DNA from: Mycobacterium adipatum
GTDB taxonomy: Bacteria; Actinomycetota; Actinomycetes; Mycobacteriales; Mycobacteriaceae
DNA: 64,000 nucleotides
Direction of reading: 5' to 3'
NCBI RefSeq assembly: GCF_001644575.1
Contig: NZ_CP015596.1
Span: forward strand, 434,001 to 498,000
Made by a program: the position numbers and the translations under genes. The notes beneath the pieces are model-generated. The model was not told the origin of the DNA and made no database searches. It saw only the letters and a program-made list of their open reading frames with translations. Below, one piece after another: positions 52,611-62,158 of the stretch; the stretch's first letter is position 1; each line of letters starts with the position of its first letter.

Positions 52611-52678
52611 CCATTAATGCGCATGTACTGTCTAATGTCAAGGGTGTATGCTTTTTTCCCTGATAGGAGGCAATTTCT

Positions 52679-53266
52679 GTGACCGACCCCCGCGCCAGTG
52701 ACGAGGACCTCACCGCGAAGGCCCGCATTCGCAACGCCGCGCTCGACCTCTACGCCGAGCGCGGCGAGGATCGCGTCTCGATGCGCGCCGTCGCCGCCGC
52801 CGCCGGGGTCGCCGTGGGATTGGTGCAGCACCACTTCAAGACCAAGGACGGGCTACGCGTCGCCGTCGAGCAACTGGTCGTCGACTATTACGCTCTGGCG
52901 ATCGCCTCTGTGCCGGACGAGGGCGCCCCAGCGCAGGTCGCCGCCGCTCGAGACGAGGCGGTGCGGCACATGCTCGCGACGCATCCGACGGTGGTGAACT
53001 ACATCCGGCGCGCTGTGCTCGATCCGCAGGGAAAGAGCGAGTTACTCGAGCGGCTGACCGACCTGAGTCGCAGAGAGATCTCCAAACTCCGCTATTCGGG
53101 CAAGACCTCGACACGGCGATCCGAGTCCTCACAGGTCATCGGGCTGATGGTTCGTCAGCTGGGGCAGCTGCTCATGCAGCCGATGATCGATGACATGTGT
53201 GACTTCCTCGACCGGACGGGCGTGCCGCACAGCGACAAACTGACGCTCTCCGTGACCGTAATCTAG
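52679..53266 (+). CDS. TetR-family regulator of the beta-oxidation operon
   Basis: The product is 195 residues from the GTG at 52679, with a strong AGGAGG eight bases upstream. The helix-turn-helix is VSMRAVAAAAGVAVGLVQHHFKTKDGL (residues about 34-60). The remainder is helical with no recognised ligand motif. It is divergent from the seven-gene CoA catabolism operon and probably represses it until a CoA-ester intermediate builds up; the effector is unknown. Confidence 0.9.
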   Translation: MTDPRASDEDLTAKARIRNAALDLYAERGEDRVSMRAVAAAAGVAVGLVQHHFKTKDGLRVAVEQLVVDYYALAIASVPDEGAPAQVAAARDEAVRHMLATHPTVVNYIRRAVLDPQGKSELLERLTDLSRREISKLRYSGKTSTRRSESSQVIGLMVRQLGQLLMQPMIDDMCDFLDRTGVPHSDKLTLSVTVI

Positions 53267-53278
53267 CGGTAGTTTGTT

Positions 53279-56200
53279 GGGTCAGGTCGGAGGTAGAGGT
53301 GCAGGCCGTGGCCTGTTTCGCGGCTCAGGAGAGACTTCCGCCGACATGCGTCGTCAGGTCCTGAGCGGTCATCCGCCACCCTTCGACTCGCGCTACTCGT
53401 CGTCGTCGGCGTCCGGGTCGCGCAGCGGTCGGTGAACTCCGCTGGGGTCGGGCAGGTGGAAGCTGTAGTGCCCGTCGATGCCGATGTGGGCGCGCACGAA
53501 CGCCGACAATCGCTCGACATCGGTGTCGAGCACCGGGTATCCGCCGGCTCGCAGCGCGGCGAGGGCGCGGTTCTCGTAGACGGTGTTCCACACGACGACG
53601 CAATTGAGCACCAATCCCAGCGCCGAGAGCTGGTCTTCCATGCCCTCGTAGTAGGCGCGGGTCATCTCGCCCTTGCGGCCGTGATAGATCGTGCGCGCCA
53701 GGTCGTGACGACCCTCGACGAGATTGGACTGGGCCTTGCCCTCGCGCCGGTAAGGTTCGTCGTCGGCCAGGCGCAGGATGTGCAGGGTCTTGAAGATCCG
53801 CCCGAAATGGGCGATGGCCTGGCCCAACGCGGTCGGCTGCCCGTCGCGGGAGATCATCCTGGTGACCTCGTGCGCCGACACCTCACCGGAGTGGATCGAC
53901 ACCGCGATCCGGCACATGTCCTCCCAGTGCGCGGCGATCTTGGCGGTGTCGATCACCCCGCGCGCCGCCTTGTCCAGCGGCCCGTAGTCGGCTCGGGCGT
54001 CGATGCGCCACAACCGCTGATCGGGCAGGTTCGCCAGCTGCGGCCGGTACTGGCGGCCGATCAGATGCAGCAGTCCGAACACGATGTCGGAATACGACCC
54101 GGTGTCGGTGATGATGACCTCCGGAATCCGCCCGCCGTGCTGGGACACGATCACGTCGATGGTGTGCAGCGAATCGCGAGGTGTTCCGCGCAGCACCTTG
54201 CCTGCCAGCCCGGCGGACTGGTCGTTGAGCATGTTCAACCAGGTGATGCCCAGTTTCCGGCCGAAGTACTTCGGGTTCGGGCGGGCGTTATGGGTGCGCA
54301 CGGGCACCACGAACCGCATCCCGTCCACCGAGGCGACCAGCCCGCCGCCCCACGCTTGGGCCAGGGGGATGTCGGCCTGGGCGTCGACCAGCACGGCGTT
54401 GGCCGCCTCGATGGTCTCGGCCCGCACGTAGCACTGGTCGACGTGCAGCAGCCGATCCCTGGTCAGGGCGTCGACACCAGGCGTTGTCACCGGTTTGAAC
54501 CCGACGTTCATCGCATAGGAACAGAGCACGGCCGCCACCGACAAGCCGAGGTCGGCGACGCGGGCCTCGTTGCCCGAGGTGTGGGTGAACGCCTCGGTGA
54601 AACCGGGATGCCAGCTCATCACCTCCGTGACCAGTTCCGGCAGGTCCACACGCGGGATCATCGCCTCCACCCGGCGGCGCAGGTCGACCAGCGACGCGGG
54701 CTCGGCCTTGGCGTCCAGCGCGGCGACGTGCAGTTTGCCGTCGGCGTCGATGCTGGCTGGGGTGTCCTCGCCCAGCCGTGCGGCCAACTCCCGATAAGCG
54801 GTCTCCAACGCCGTCGCGTGATCGGTCAGCAGCTGCGTCGGCGCGGCGGGCAGGCCCAGCGCGTTCATGCCGGCGTCACGCGCAGCCTCCCAGGCTTCGC
54901 CTGCCAGCAGGTGCGCCCGCGGGTCGCGCCACCGCGACGAACGCACCGCGAAGATGCTGCGGTGCTTGAGGTGTCGGTGGAACTGTTCCAACACGCAGAT
55001 CGTGTAGGAGTTCCGGTCGACGGTGCCCTCCGGTCGGCCCGGCGTGTAGATCAAGCGCTTCCACGCGCCGACGATCAAGTCGTGGTCGACCTTGCGGGCG
55101 TCCAGCAGGTTTGCCGGGATCTTGCCCGACGACCTGGATGTCAGCAGCTCGGCGAGGGTCTTCATTGCCGCCAGGACGGCGGCGCCGTCACTGGTCGCGC
55201 CGAACTCGATCGTGTCCATCAGCATCGACAGGAACGGGCGGACCGTGGCGAACTTGCCGGCCAACTCGATCAACCGCTGCCCATCCAGCTCCGCGTCGTC
55301 GGCGGGCACCAGCTCGTCGACCGCCTGGACCGCGTGCCGCAACTCGGCCCGGGTGACGGTCTTCTCGATCATGTCCAACACCACGCCCAGCCCGACGTCC
55401 TGGTTGACCTCGACCATCTCCAGCAGCACCTTCACCGCTGCCGCGAGCTTGCCTGCGTTGCGTGACACCCTCGGATAGCGACGCAGCTTCTCCTCGCGAG
55501 ACTCCCGCTCGGCCTTGGACAGAAGCTTCGTCGTCATCAACATGTCGAAGGTCTCCAACACGTCGTCGACCGCCCGCGCGCTCAACACAACGACCGTCGC
55601 GGCCAGCACCGCCAAGCGCTGCTCACGCGTGGGCAGCCGCCGCAGCGCGGCGGCCTTGCTCGCCAACCCGTAGGTCGCCAACCCCGTCAACCGACGCGGC
55701 GGGATCGCCCTCACGTCGATGCTGTCCACCCCGACCGCTTGCAGGTCGACAACCCTGCGCAGCGCCGCGAGCATCCCCTTCGACGACGCCTTGAACACGC
55801 CCTTGCGCAGCCGCTCCAGCTCGCTGACCTTCTGCCCGCCCTCCGCAGGAACCTCCAGCAGCCGCAACAAGGCAGACGCGGACTCCGAGGTCAGCTGCTC
55901 GCCGAGCTGGCGCCACAACCGGGCGTCCGCCGCGTTGCGGCCGTCGCCGATCAGCCGCTCCAACGTGGTGATCCCCGGCAGCAGCGCCTGACGCTTCCGC
56001 AGCCATGTCACTGCGTCGCCGAAGATCGCCTTCGGTCCGTCGCCGGTCATCCACGCCTGGTCGACGATCCACGACGTGAGCTCCGACTCCATCTCGCCGA
56101 ACGGCTTGAGTCCGTACACCTGCTGGATTTCCCAGGCGTGTTCGAGCTTGGTCTTCTCCCGATCGGTGTACCGCTTCACCATCGACGGATCGGAGATCTC

Positions 56201-56511
56201 CAACTGCTCGGCCAGATACTCGATCAACGCGGGCGGGACATCCAGCGGATCAGCCAGGAACATTCCCAGGTGACGCACCGTCACCACCTGCACCGCGAAC
56301 CCCAGACGGTTGTAGTCGCGCCGCCGCGCAGCGATCAGCCGCCGGTCCTCGTCATCCAAGTAGCAGTAACGCTCCAGCTCCTGCCGAGACAACGCACCGA
56401 ACCGGCCATAGCCGCCCTCATCAGTCACGACGACATGAAATCACCTACAGCGCAAGGTCGCTCGGCGATTGCCCCTTAGCGCCGGATTTCGTCAATCTGC
56501 TCCCCGACCCC
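53279..56511 (-). mobile_element. Tn3-family transposon (left end unresolved)
   Basis: The right end at 56511, read on the minus strand, begins GGGGTCGGGG and about 36 bases later has GGCGCTAAG, the classical Tn3-type 38-bp end (GGGGTC...TAAG). It cuts a transporter gene exactly where that protein loses family similarity. On the left only a GGGTC at about 53279 is present, with no good match to the right inverted repeat and no 5-bp duplication. No resolvase or passenger gene is present. Confidence 0.65.
53393..56428 (-). CDS. tnpA: Tn3-family transposase TnpA
   Basis: The product is 1011 residues, the usual size for Tn3 TnpA, from the GTG at 56428. The N-terminal DUF4158-type domain (RYCYLDDEDRRLIAARR...NRLGFAVQVVTVRHLG) is followed by the DDE_Tnp_Tn3 domain with VSQHGGRIPEVIITDTGSYSD (Asp), then YGPLDKAARGVIDT and the Glu region EGRHDLARTIYHGRKGE. 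It catalyses replicative transposition. It is complete. Confidence 0.93.
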   Translation of the reverse strand: MTDEGGYGRFGALSRQELERYCYLDDEDRRLIAARRRDYNRLGFAVQVVTVRHLGMFLADPLDVPPALIEYLAEQLEISDPSMVKRYTDREKTKLEHAWEIQQVYGLKPFGEMESELTSWIVDQAWMTGDGPKAIFGDAVTWLRKRQALLPGITTLERLIGDGRNAADARLWRQLGEQLTSESASALLRLLEVPAEGGQKVSELERLRKGVFKASSKGMLAALRRVVDLQAVGVDSIDVRAIPPRRLTGLATYGLASKAAALRRLPTREQRLAVLAATVVVLSARAVDDVLETFDMLMTTKLLSKAERESREEKLRRYPRVSRNAGKLAAAVKVLLEMVEVNQDVGLGVVLDMIEKTVTRAELRHAVQAVDELVPADDAELDGQRLIELAGKFATVRPFLSMLMDTIEFGATSDGAAVLAAMKTLAELLTSRSSGKIPANLLDARKVDHDLIVGAWKRLIYTPGRPEGTVDRNSYTICVLEQFHRHLKHRSIFAVRSSRWRDPRAHLLAGEAWEAARDAGMNALGLPAAPTQLLTDHATALETAYRELAARLGEDTPASIDADGKLHVAALDAKAEPASLVDLRRRVEAMIPRVDLPELVTEVMSWHPGFTEAFTHTSGNEARVADLGLSVAAVLCSYAMNVGFKPVTTPGVDALTRDRLLHVDQCYVRAETIEAANAVLVDAQADIPLAQAWGGGLVASVDGMRFVVPVRTHNARPNPKYFGRKLGITWLNMLNDQSAGLAGKVLRGTPRDSLHTIDVIVSQHGGRIPEVIITDTGSYSDIVFGLLHLIGRQYRPQLANLPDQRLWRIDARADYGPLDKAARGVIDTAKIAAHWEDMCRIAVSIHSGEVSAHEVTRMISRDGQPTALGQAIAHFGRIFKTLHILRLADDEPYRREGKAQSNLVEGRHDLARTIYHGRKGEMTRAYYEGMEDQLSALGLVLNCVVVWNTVYENRALAALRAGGYPVLDTDVERLSAFVRAHIGIDGHYSFHLPDPSGVHRPLRDPDADDDE

Positions 56512-56838
56512 CTTGTAGGGGATGTTCAGCGGGGCCGAGAGTCCGCGGGCCACCGGACTGGAGCCCAGCGCACCGAAATCGAGTTCCTTGGCGATGAACG
56601 CGGTGTTGACGTCGGCGCCCGAATCGAACTTGATCCACTTGATGTTGAAGTCGGGCAGTGCCTCTTCGAGCCACTTGTTGTTCTTGACGATCAGGTCACC
56701 GCTGGGGAAGGACTGGTAGCCGATGCGGATGGTCTCCTTGGTGGCGTCACTTCCGGAGTTATCCACCGCGCAACCGGCCAGCGCAAGAGCGCTGACAGCC
56801 ACTGCCAGTAGGGATGTGAACTTCATCGAGATTTTCAT
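56512..56838 (-). pseudogene. Sulfonate-type ABC transporter substrate-binding lipoprotein, N-terminal fragment
   Basis: The lipoprotein signal ends in LAGCAVD, and the start of an SsuA/TauA-type periplasmic binding protein follows: IRIGYQSFPSGDLIVKNNKWLEEALPDFNIKWIKFDSGADVNTAFIAKELDFGALGSSPVARGL, up to NIPYK. The Tn3 end enters there; the frame then reads foreign residues to a stop. About two thirds of the protein are missing and do not appear on the other side of the transposon. The start overlaps the permease stop by four bases. Confidence 0.88.
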
Positions 56839-57698
56839 ACCTTTCCGATCCAGGGGAGATAGCGCCGTTCGGCGGTGCGAAGCAGACCGTCGATGATCAG
56901 TCCCGAGACACCGATGGCGAAGATGCCGACCAGCACGACGGGGGTGTTGTTGTAATTGCTTGCGTCCTTGACCAATCCGCCGATGCCGGGGATGCCGTTG
57001 AACAGTTCGGCGGCAACCACCGACGAGTAGGCCATGCCGACCGCGAGCCGGATGCCGGTGAAGGTCTCCGGCAGCGCGGAGGGCACCACGACATCACGGA
57101 TGACCTGGATCCGGGTGGCGCCCAACGCGCGGGCCGCCTCCTGCAGTCCGACGGGCGCGGCGACGACCGCCGCGGTGGTGGCCACCGCGGCGGGCGGCAG
57201 CGCGGCCAGGGCCAGCAGGGTGATCTTCGGCGCCTCGTCGATGCCCAGCCAGATGACCAACAGGAAGAAGTAGGCCAGCGGCGGCAGCGCCCGCAGGAAG
57301 GTCAGCCATGGCTCCAGCACACTGCGCAGCCACCCGATCGACCCCATCAACAGGCCGAGCAGCACACCGAGCACCACACCGATCAGCACGCCGGCGAAGA
57401 CTCGGCGCAGCGTCATGTAGAGGTGCTCGTGGAGCAGGTAGCCGGCGTACCCGCGGGTGCCGTCATGGGTGGTGGAGACGTCGACGAACGCCCGCCACAC
57501 CGTGCTCGGGTACGGCACGAAGGTCTCGTTCCAGATGCCCAGGGTCGCGACGGTCTGCCAGACGGCGAAGAACACCAGAACCGAGAGCAGCGGCAGACCT
57601 GCCTTGGTGAGAAGGCCCTTCCAACGCTGGGCGGGTGCGGCCGAGCGCGAGGGATCGACTTTCGGCTCGTCGGGCACGAGATCAACGAAGACAGACAC
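56835..57698 (-). CDS. Sulfonate/taurine-type ABC transporter permease (SsuC/TauC-like)
   Basis: The product is 287 residues with about six membrane helices and the BPD_transp_1 EAA loop (LQEAARALGATRIQVIRDVVVPSALPETFTGIRLAVGMAYSSVVAAEL). The start is the GTG at 57698. The pairing with an SsuA-type binding protein and a cysteine-rich leader peptide upstream points to organosulfur import. The ATPase gene is not in the window; the operon is broken downstream by Tn3. Confidence 0.9.
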   Translation of the reverse strand: MSVFVDLVPDEPKVDPSRSAAPAQRWKGLLTKAGLPLLSVLVFFAVWQTVATLGIWNETFVPYPSTVWRAFVDVSTTHDGTRGYAGYLLHEHLYMTLRRVFAGVLIGVVLGVLLGLLMGSIGWLRSVLEPWLTFLRALPPLAYFFLLVIWLGIDEAPKITLLALAALPPAAVATTAAVVAAPVGLQEAARALGATRIQVIRDVVVPSALPETFTGIRLAVGMAYSSVVAAELFNGIPGIGGLVKDASNYNNTPVVLVGIFAIGVSGLIIDGLLRTAERRYLPWIGKV

Positions 57699-57756
57699 TG
57701 CTGGCCGGCTTTCTGTGCTGTGAGACCTGTTGGGAGAGGGGCTGGGGCGTGGGGCC

Positions 57757-57798
57757 TCAGCGGCAACAGCACAAGTCGGCGGGCAGTGAGATGGTCAC
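57757..57798 (-). CDS. Cysteine-rich leader peptide MTISLPADLCCCR
   Basis: The 13-codon frame GTG...TGA contains three consecutive Cys codons (TGC TGT TGC) just before the last Arg codon and the stop. A TAGTAAT box ends seven bases before the GTG, so the message could be leaderless. It lies 58 bases upstream of the permease start. Mycobacteria are known to use small polycysteine upstream frames to control sulfur genes by ribosome pausing when cysteine is scarce. The gene is too short for ordinary gene finding. Confidence 0.7.
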   Translation of the reverse strand: MTISLPADLCCCR

Positions 57799-57854
57799 CC
57801 CGGTATTACTACGCAACCGGCGCCGCGCGGTGAAGATCTGTGATCGCGGTGAAT

Positions 57855-58472
57855 TTATCCCGCGGCTGGTCGCGGCAGCGAGCGCACGGCGTAGCGCACC
57901 GCGAGCACCATGGCGGTGGTGGTGACCAGGAACAGCGGCCAGCCCATGGCCAACCGGGCGACGGCCAACATTTCGGCCTGGTCACTGTCATAGAGGTAGT
58001 TCTGCACCAGGAAGCGGGACCAGGACACCGCCGCCATCACCGCGGTGACGATGTCGAAAGCCAGCCGCACCTTGCGGATTCGCCGCCACGACGCATCCCG
58101 GCCGGTCATCCACGCCCACACGACCCCGACGAGTGGGCGCCGGATCAGGATGGAACCGGTGAACAGGACGGCCATCAGCAGCGCGATCCATATGCCGGGC
58201 AGATAGAAGTCCTTGGCCTGCCCGGTGACCAGCGCCAGCCCGGCGCACACCGCGACGCCGGTGAAACCCCACAACGCCGGCCGCAGCGATTCCCGCTGCG
58301 CCAGCTGCCAGGCCAGCACCAGCCCGGCGACCGTCAGCGCCGCGATGACCGCGGGGATGCGTCCGAGCGCCGCGGCCGTCACCGCGTAGGTGCTGACCGG
58401 CAGGGCGGAGTAGATCAGACCGCGGATACCGCCCGCGCGTTCCAGCAGTCCGTCCAGCGGCGCGTCCCTCAC
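57855..58472 (-). CDS. DUF3159 family membrane protein
   Basis: The product is 205 residues from the GTG at 58472, with about five to six hydrophobic helices (AVTAAALGRIPAVIAALTVAGLVLAW, GIWIALLMAVLFTGSILI, and a C-terminal pair). The segment GGIRGLIYSALPVSTYAVT is typical of actinobacterial DUF3159 proteins, whose function is unknown. It follows the zinc-ribbon gene by 22 bases. Confidence 0.85.
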   Translation of the reverse strand: MRDAPLDGLLERAGGIRGLIYSALPVSTYAVTAAALGRIPAVIAALTVAGLVLAWQLAQRESLRPALWGFTGVAVCAGLALVTGQAKDFYLPGIWIALLMAVLFTGSILIRRPLVGVVWAWMTGRDASWRRIRKVRLAFDIVTAVMAAVSWSRFLVQNYLYDSDQAEMLAVARLAMGWPLFLVTTTAMVLAVRYAVRSLPRPAAG

Positions 58473-58494
58473 ACCCGCCGAGAGTACCGACTCT

Positions 58495-58947
58495 CTAGGC
58501 GATGGGCTCGGGGACGGTTTCGGGCTGACGGCGCGCGCGTCGTGCCACCCAGGCGGAGGTGGTCGAGGCGGACAGTGACGCGGCCCGGCGGCGGGCGCTA
58601 CCGACCCACCCGTCCATGCGCGCGCGTAGCGGCACGCTGGGCTCCGGCACGGCGGGCAGCCAATCGTCGACCGTCGCCACCACCCCGGCCTTGGGCGCCG
58701 TCGGCCCGAGCTTCTCCCGGTAGAGCTCCCCGCAGCCGGCGCAGTTCACTTCGTAGCGAAGCAGATTCGGACCCAACTCGATGAACGAGTACTCTGCCAC
58801 CGCGACGCAACGCGGACAACGGGCCTTACCGCGTTCGACCACGAATTCCATGCAGTACATGGTGGGGTCACCGGTCGCCGTGCGGACCAATGTCTCCCAT
58901 GTCGTTGCACGTTCGCCGCGCAACCGAGACGCGGCCTCGGACTGCAT
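58495..58947 (-). CDS. Hypothetical protein with zinc-ribbon cysteines
   Basis: The product is 150 residues from the ATG at 58947. Two cysteine pairs, CPRC (about residue 44-47) and CAGC (about 69-72), suggest a zinc ribbon. The C-terminus is basic and Arg/Ala-rich. I do not recognise a function. Its ATG shares a base with the stop of the upstream gene (TGATG), so the two are coupled. Confidence 0.75.
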   Translation of the reverse strand: MQSEAASRLRGERATTWETLVRTATGDPTMYCMEFVVERGKARCPRCVAVAEYSFIELGPNLLRYEVNCAGCGELYREKLGPTAPKAGVVATVDDWLPAVPEPSVPLRARMDGWVGSARRRAASLSASTTSAWVARRARRQPETVPEPIA

Positions 58948-59378
58948 CAACGGGGGTTCTCCACGCGGTGCGGCGCGTCGGTGACGACCTGGCGGTCGGG
59001 GACGTCGTCCCCGGCACCACGATGGGCCTTCACATCGGGATCGATTTTGTCGATGTGCTTGCGGCGCTCGTCGAGATCCTCCAGGTGGGTGGCGGCCGTC
59101 TCCTGGTGCGCGGATGCCCGTTCGCTGAGCCGCCGCGCCTCGGCCGCCTTCGCCTCGGCCTCGGCTGCCGCCGCACGCGCCCGCGCGTCGGTCTCCTCGG
59201 CGAGTGCCTGACGCTTGGCCACCTGCTCGCGTTCGGAATCGAGTTCGGCACGCAGCCGCTGCGCCTCGTCGCGCCTGCTCTGGGTGCGTTTGTTGCGGGC
59301 CGCCAGGATGAGGCCCACGATGACCGCCAGGGCCACCACCGCCGCGACAATGATCCACAGGGTGTTGTTGTCAGACAT
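58947..59378 (-). CDS. Hypothetical membrane-anchored coiled-coil protein
   Basis: The product is 143 residues from the ATG at 59378 (MSDNNTLW). One transmembrane helix at about 7-27 (TLWIIVAAVVALAVIVGLIL) is followed by a long, charged coiled coil rich in Ala, Glu and Arg (residues about 35-115). It resembles small mycobacterial membrane proteins of unknown function. It is the first gene of the short operon ending in DUF3159. Confidence 0.8.
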   Translation of the reverse strand: MSDNNTLWIIVAAVVALAVIVGLILAARNKRTQSRRDEAQRLRAELDSEREQVAKRQALAEETDARARAAAAEAEAKAAEARRLSERASAHQETAATHLEDLDERRKHIDKIDPDVKAHRGAGDDVPDRQVVTDAPHRVENPR

Positions 59379-59486
59379 CTCGACTCCTTCGCAGAACGGG
59401 CAACCGCAGTTATCGACGCGCCCGGCAATTAGGTGCATTCCCCGCAGTCCGTGCGCCGAAACTCACCGAGGAGCAATGATGTCGGC

Positions 59487-60494
59487 GTGACGAAAGTGAC
59501 GGGCCGGCTGTGGCGGGACGGCGAACCGCGCGACGACGAGTTCACCTTCGATACGATCTCGGACTGCCTGGCCTCCCGGGATCAGCTGGTGTGGGCCGAT
59601 ATCTACGACCCGGACCACGACGCGTTACTGGCACTGGCCCACGAACTACAGCTCAACATGTGGGCCGTCGAGGATGCGATCGCTCCCAAGGAACGCACCA
59701 AAGCCGCGGTGTACCAGACACATACCTTCTTCACCGTGTACGCCCTCGACGTTCGGGACACCGCCGGCGACAGCGACTCCATGCTGGTGAAGCACCGCAT
59801 CTCGGCCTTCGTCCTGCCCCACGGTCTCATCACCGTCCGGTTACCGAGCAACGGCGGCGAGCACCCGGCCTTCGACATCGGCGAGGTGTCCCGTCGCTTC
59901 GACGAACTCGGCGGGCAATCCCACGGCGTCGGTGCCCTGGTGCACGGCTTGCTCGATGTGGTGGTGGATGGGCATTTCGACGCCGTCCAGGCCCTCGACG
60001 ATGCGATCGAATCGTTGGAAGACGAGCTGTTCTCCGACACCGCCCCCTCACATGGGCTGCAGCGGCGCACCTTTCGGGTCCGCAAGGATCTGGTGGACCT
60101 GCGGCGGGTGGTGCTGCCGGTGCGCGAGGTGGTCAGCACCATCCAGCACCGCCGGCTCGACGCCAGGACCTCCCCCGAACTCGACCCGCTCTACGCCGAC
60201 CTGTACGACCATGTGCTGCGCGCCTCGGAATGGACCGAATCGCTGCGCGACATGGTCACCACGGTGTTCGAGACGAACCTGTCACTGCAAGATGCCCGGC
60301 TCAACACCGTGATGAAGAAACTGACCGGGTGGGCCGCCATCATCGCGGTACCCACCGCGATCACCGGGTTCTACGGTCAGAACGTCCTGTATCCGGGGCT
60401 GGAGAGCGTCGGCGGGTTCATCACCAGCTCGGCGTTGATCGTGGTGCTCATCGTGGTCCTGTATGTGATGTTCAAACGCCGCGACTGGCTCTGA
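59487..60494 (+). CDS. corA: CorA-family divalent cation transporter
   Basis: The product is about 335 residues from the GTG at 59487 (VTKVTGRLW). A soluble alpha-beta funnel domain is followed by a long helix and two C-terminal membrane helices ([21 protein letters not shown] and [18 protein letters not shown]). The selectivity motif between the helices is YGQN rather than the classical YGMN. It ends with the basic FKRRDWL tail typical of CorA. It imports Mg2+ or a related ion, or is a GxN-type variant. Confidence 0.9.
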   Translation: MTKVTGRLWRDGEPRDDEFTFDTISDCLASRDQLVWADIYDPDHDALLALAHELQLNMWAVEDAIAPKERTKAAVYQTHTFFTVYALDVRDTAGDSDSMLVKHRISAFVLPHGLITVRLPSNGGEHPAFDIGEVSRRFDELGGQSHGVGALVHGLLDVVVDGHFDAVQALDDAIESLEDELFSDTAPSHGLQRRTFRVRKDLVDLRRVVLPVREVVSTIQHRRLDARTSPELDPLYADLYDHVLRASEWTESLRDMVTTVFETNLSLQDARLNTVMKKLTGWAAIIAVPTAITGFYGQNVLYPGLESVGGFITSSALIVVLIVVLYVMFKRRDWL

Positions 60495-60600
60495 TCTCCG
60501 ACCGGTCGGCGCGCATTTCTTCACGTTGCACCCATTAATCGGACCGCTCACCGCCGGAGGGCCGTGGGCACAACCGGGGCGCGGATGCGAGACTCTTCGG

Positions 60601-62124
60601 ATGATCATCGGGATACCTCGCGAGTCTCAAGCAGGTGAGACCCGCGTCGCCGCCACGCCGCAGACCGTCGGCCAGATCCTCAAGCTGGGCTACTCCGTCG
60701 TCGTCGAATCCGGCGCCGGGGCCGCCTCCAGCTTTTCCGACGCCGCCTACGAGCAGGCCGGGGCGAGCATCGGCAGTCCGTGGGAGGCCGAGGTCGTCCT
60801 CAAGGTCAACGCGCCGACCGATGAGGAGATCGCCAAGCTGCGCGACGGTGCGACACTGGTCAGCCTGATCTCGCCGGCGCTGCGCCCGGAGCTGGTCGAG
60901 AAGCTGTCCGCCCGCCCGATCACCGTGCTGGCCATGGACGCGGTACCGCGCATCTCCCGCGCGCAATCGCTGGACGTGCTGTCCTCGATGGCCAACATCG
61001 CCGGCTACCGGGCGGTTGTCGAGGCCGCGCACGCCTTCGGCCGGTTCTTCACCGGGCAGGTGACCGCCGCGGGCAAGGTGCCCCCGGCCAAGGTCCTCGT
61101 CGTGGGCGCCGGGGTGGCGGGTCTGGCCGCCATCGGCGCGGCGGGCAGCCTGGGCGCCATCGTGAAGGCCACCGACCCGCGACCCGAGGTCGCCGACCAG
61201 GTCAAGTCCCTGGGCGGGGAGTACGTCTCGGTGGACCCGAACGCCGGCGAGGTGTCGGCGACCGGCTATGCCAAGGAGATGGGCGAGGACTACAAGGCCC
61301 GCGAGGCCGCGCTGTATGCCGAGTTGGCCCGCGAGGTGGACATCATCATCACCACCGCGCTGATCCCCGGCCGGCCCGCCCCGCGCATCATCACCGCCGA
61401 CATGGTCGCCTCGATGAAGCCCGGCAGTGTGCTCGTGGACATGGCCGCGGCCAACGGGGGCAACGTCGAGGGCACCGTCAAGGACGAGGCCGTCGTCACC
61501 GACAACGGCGTCACGATCATCGGGTACACCGATCTGGCGGGCCGCCTGCCGGCCACCGCATCCCAGCTCTACGGCACCAACCTGGTCAACCTGCTCAAGC
61601 TGATCACCCCGGCCAAGGACGGGAATCTGGTCCTGGACTTCGAGGACGTCGTGCAGCGTTCGGTGACGGTGGTCCGCGACGGCGCGCTCACCTGGCCCCC
61701 GCCGGCGGTGCAGGTCTCCGCCGCGCCCGCCGCCGCCAAGGCCGAACCGGTCGCGGCGCCCAAGACCAAGGAGCCGATGTCGACCGGGCGTCGGCTGGGC
61801 CTGGCCCTGGGCGGCGCCGCGGTGCTGTTCGCCCTGCTGGCGCTGTCCCCGGCCGCACTGCAGATGCACCTCACGGTCTTCGCCCTGGCGATCGTGATCG
61901 GCTACTACGTGATCGGCAACGTGCACCACGCGCTGCACACGCCGCTGATGTCGGTGACCAACGCGATCTCGGGCATCATCGTCGTCGGCGCACTGCTGCA
62001 GGTCGGGGAAACCGATGCGGTCATCGCCGCCCTGGCCACCGTCGCGATCCTGCTCGCCAGTATCAACATCTTCGGCGGCTTCGCGGTCACCCGCCGCATG
62101 CTCGCGATGTTCTCCCGCAGCTAG
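60601..62124 (+). CDS. pntA: NAD(P) transhydrogenase subunit alpha
   Basis: The product is 507 residues from the ATG at 60601 ([20 protein letters not shown]), with the alanine dehydrogenase/PNT N-terminal and NAD(H)-binding domains ([22 protein letters not shown]) and, after a Pro/Ala linker, the membrane-helix domain. It is the fused, E. coli-like form; many actinobacteria split it in two. With PntB it uses the proton gradient to pass hydride from NADH to NADP+. It precedes pntB by 34 bp. Confidence 0.95.
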   Translation: MIIGIPRESQAGETRVAATPQTVGQILKLGYSVVVESGAGAASSFSDAAYEQAGASIGSPWEAEVVLKVNAPTDEEIAKLRDGATLVSLISPALRPELVEKLSARPITVLAMDAVPRISRAQSLDVLSSMANIAGYRAVVEAAHAFGRFFTGQVTAAGKVPPAKVLVVGAGVAGLAAIGAAGSLGAIVKATDPRPEVADQVKSLGGEYVSVDPNAGEVSATGYAKEMGEDYKAREAALYAELAREVDIIITTALIPGRPAPRIITADMVASMKPGSVLVDMAAANGGNVEGTVKDEAVVTDNGVTIIGYTDLAGRLPATASQLYGTNLVNLLKLITPAKDGNLVLDFEDVVQRSVTVVRDGALTWPPPAVQVSAAPAAAKAEPVAAPKTKEPMSTGRRLGLALGGAAVLFALLALSPAALQMHLTVFALAIVIGYYVIGNVHHALHTPLMSVTNAISGIIVVGALLQVGETDAVIAALATVAILLASINIFGGFAVTRRMLAMFSRS

Positions 62125-62158
62125 CGCCCGTGCCTACCCGATCGGAATCAATCTCCCC

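Noticed and set aside
53267..53392. Left terminal inverted repeat of the Tn3 element
   Set aside because: Only GGGTC at about 53279 resembles the right end. The rest does not match, and a possible tttgt/cttgt duplication is only 4 of 5, so I did not call it.
53432..55465. 677-residue plus-strand frame opposite the Tn3 transposase
   Set aside because: The antisense shadow of a G/C-rich gene; no motif or ribosome-binding site.
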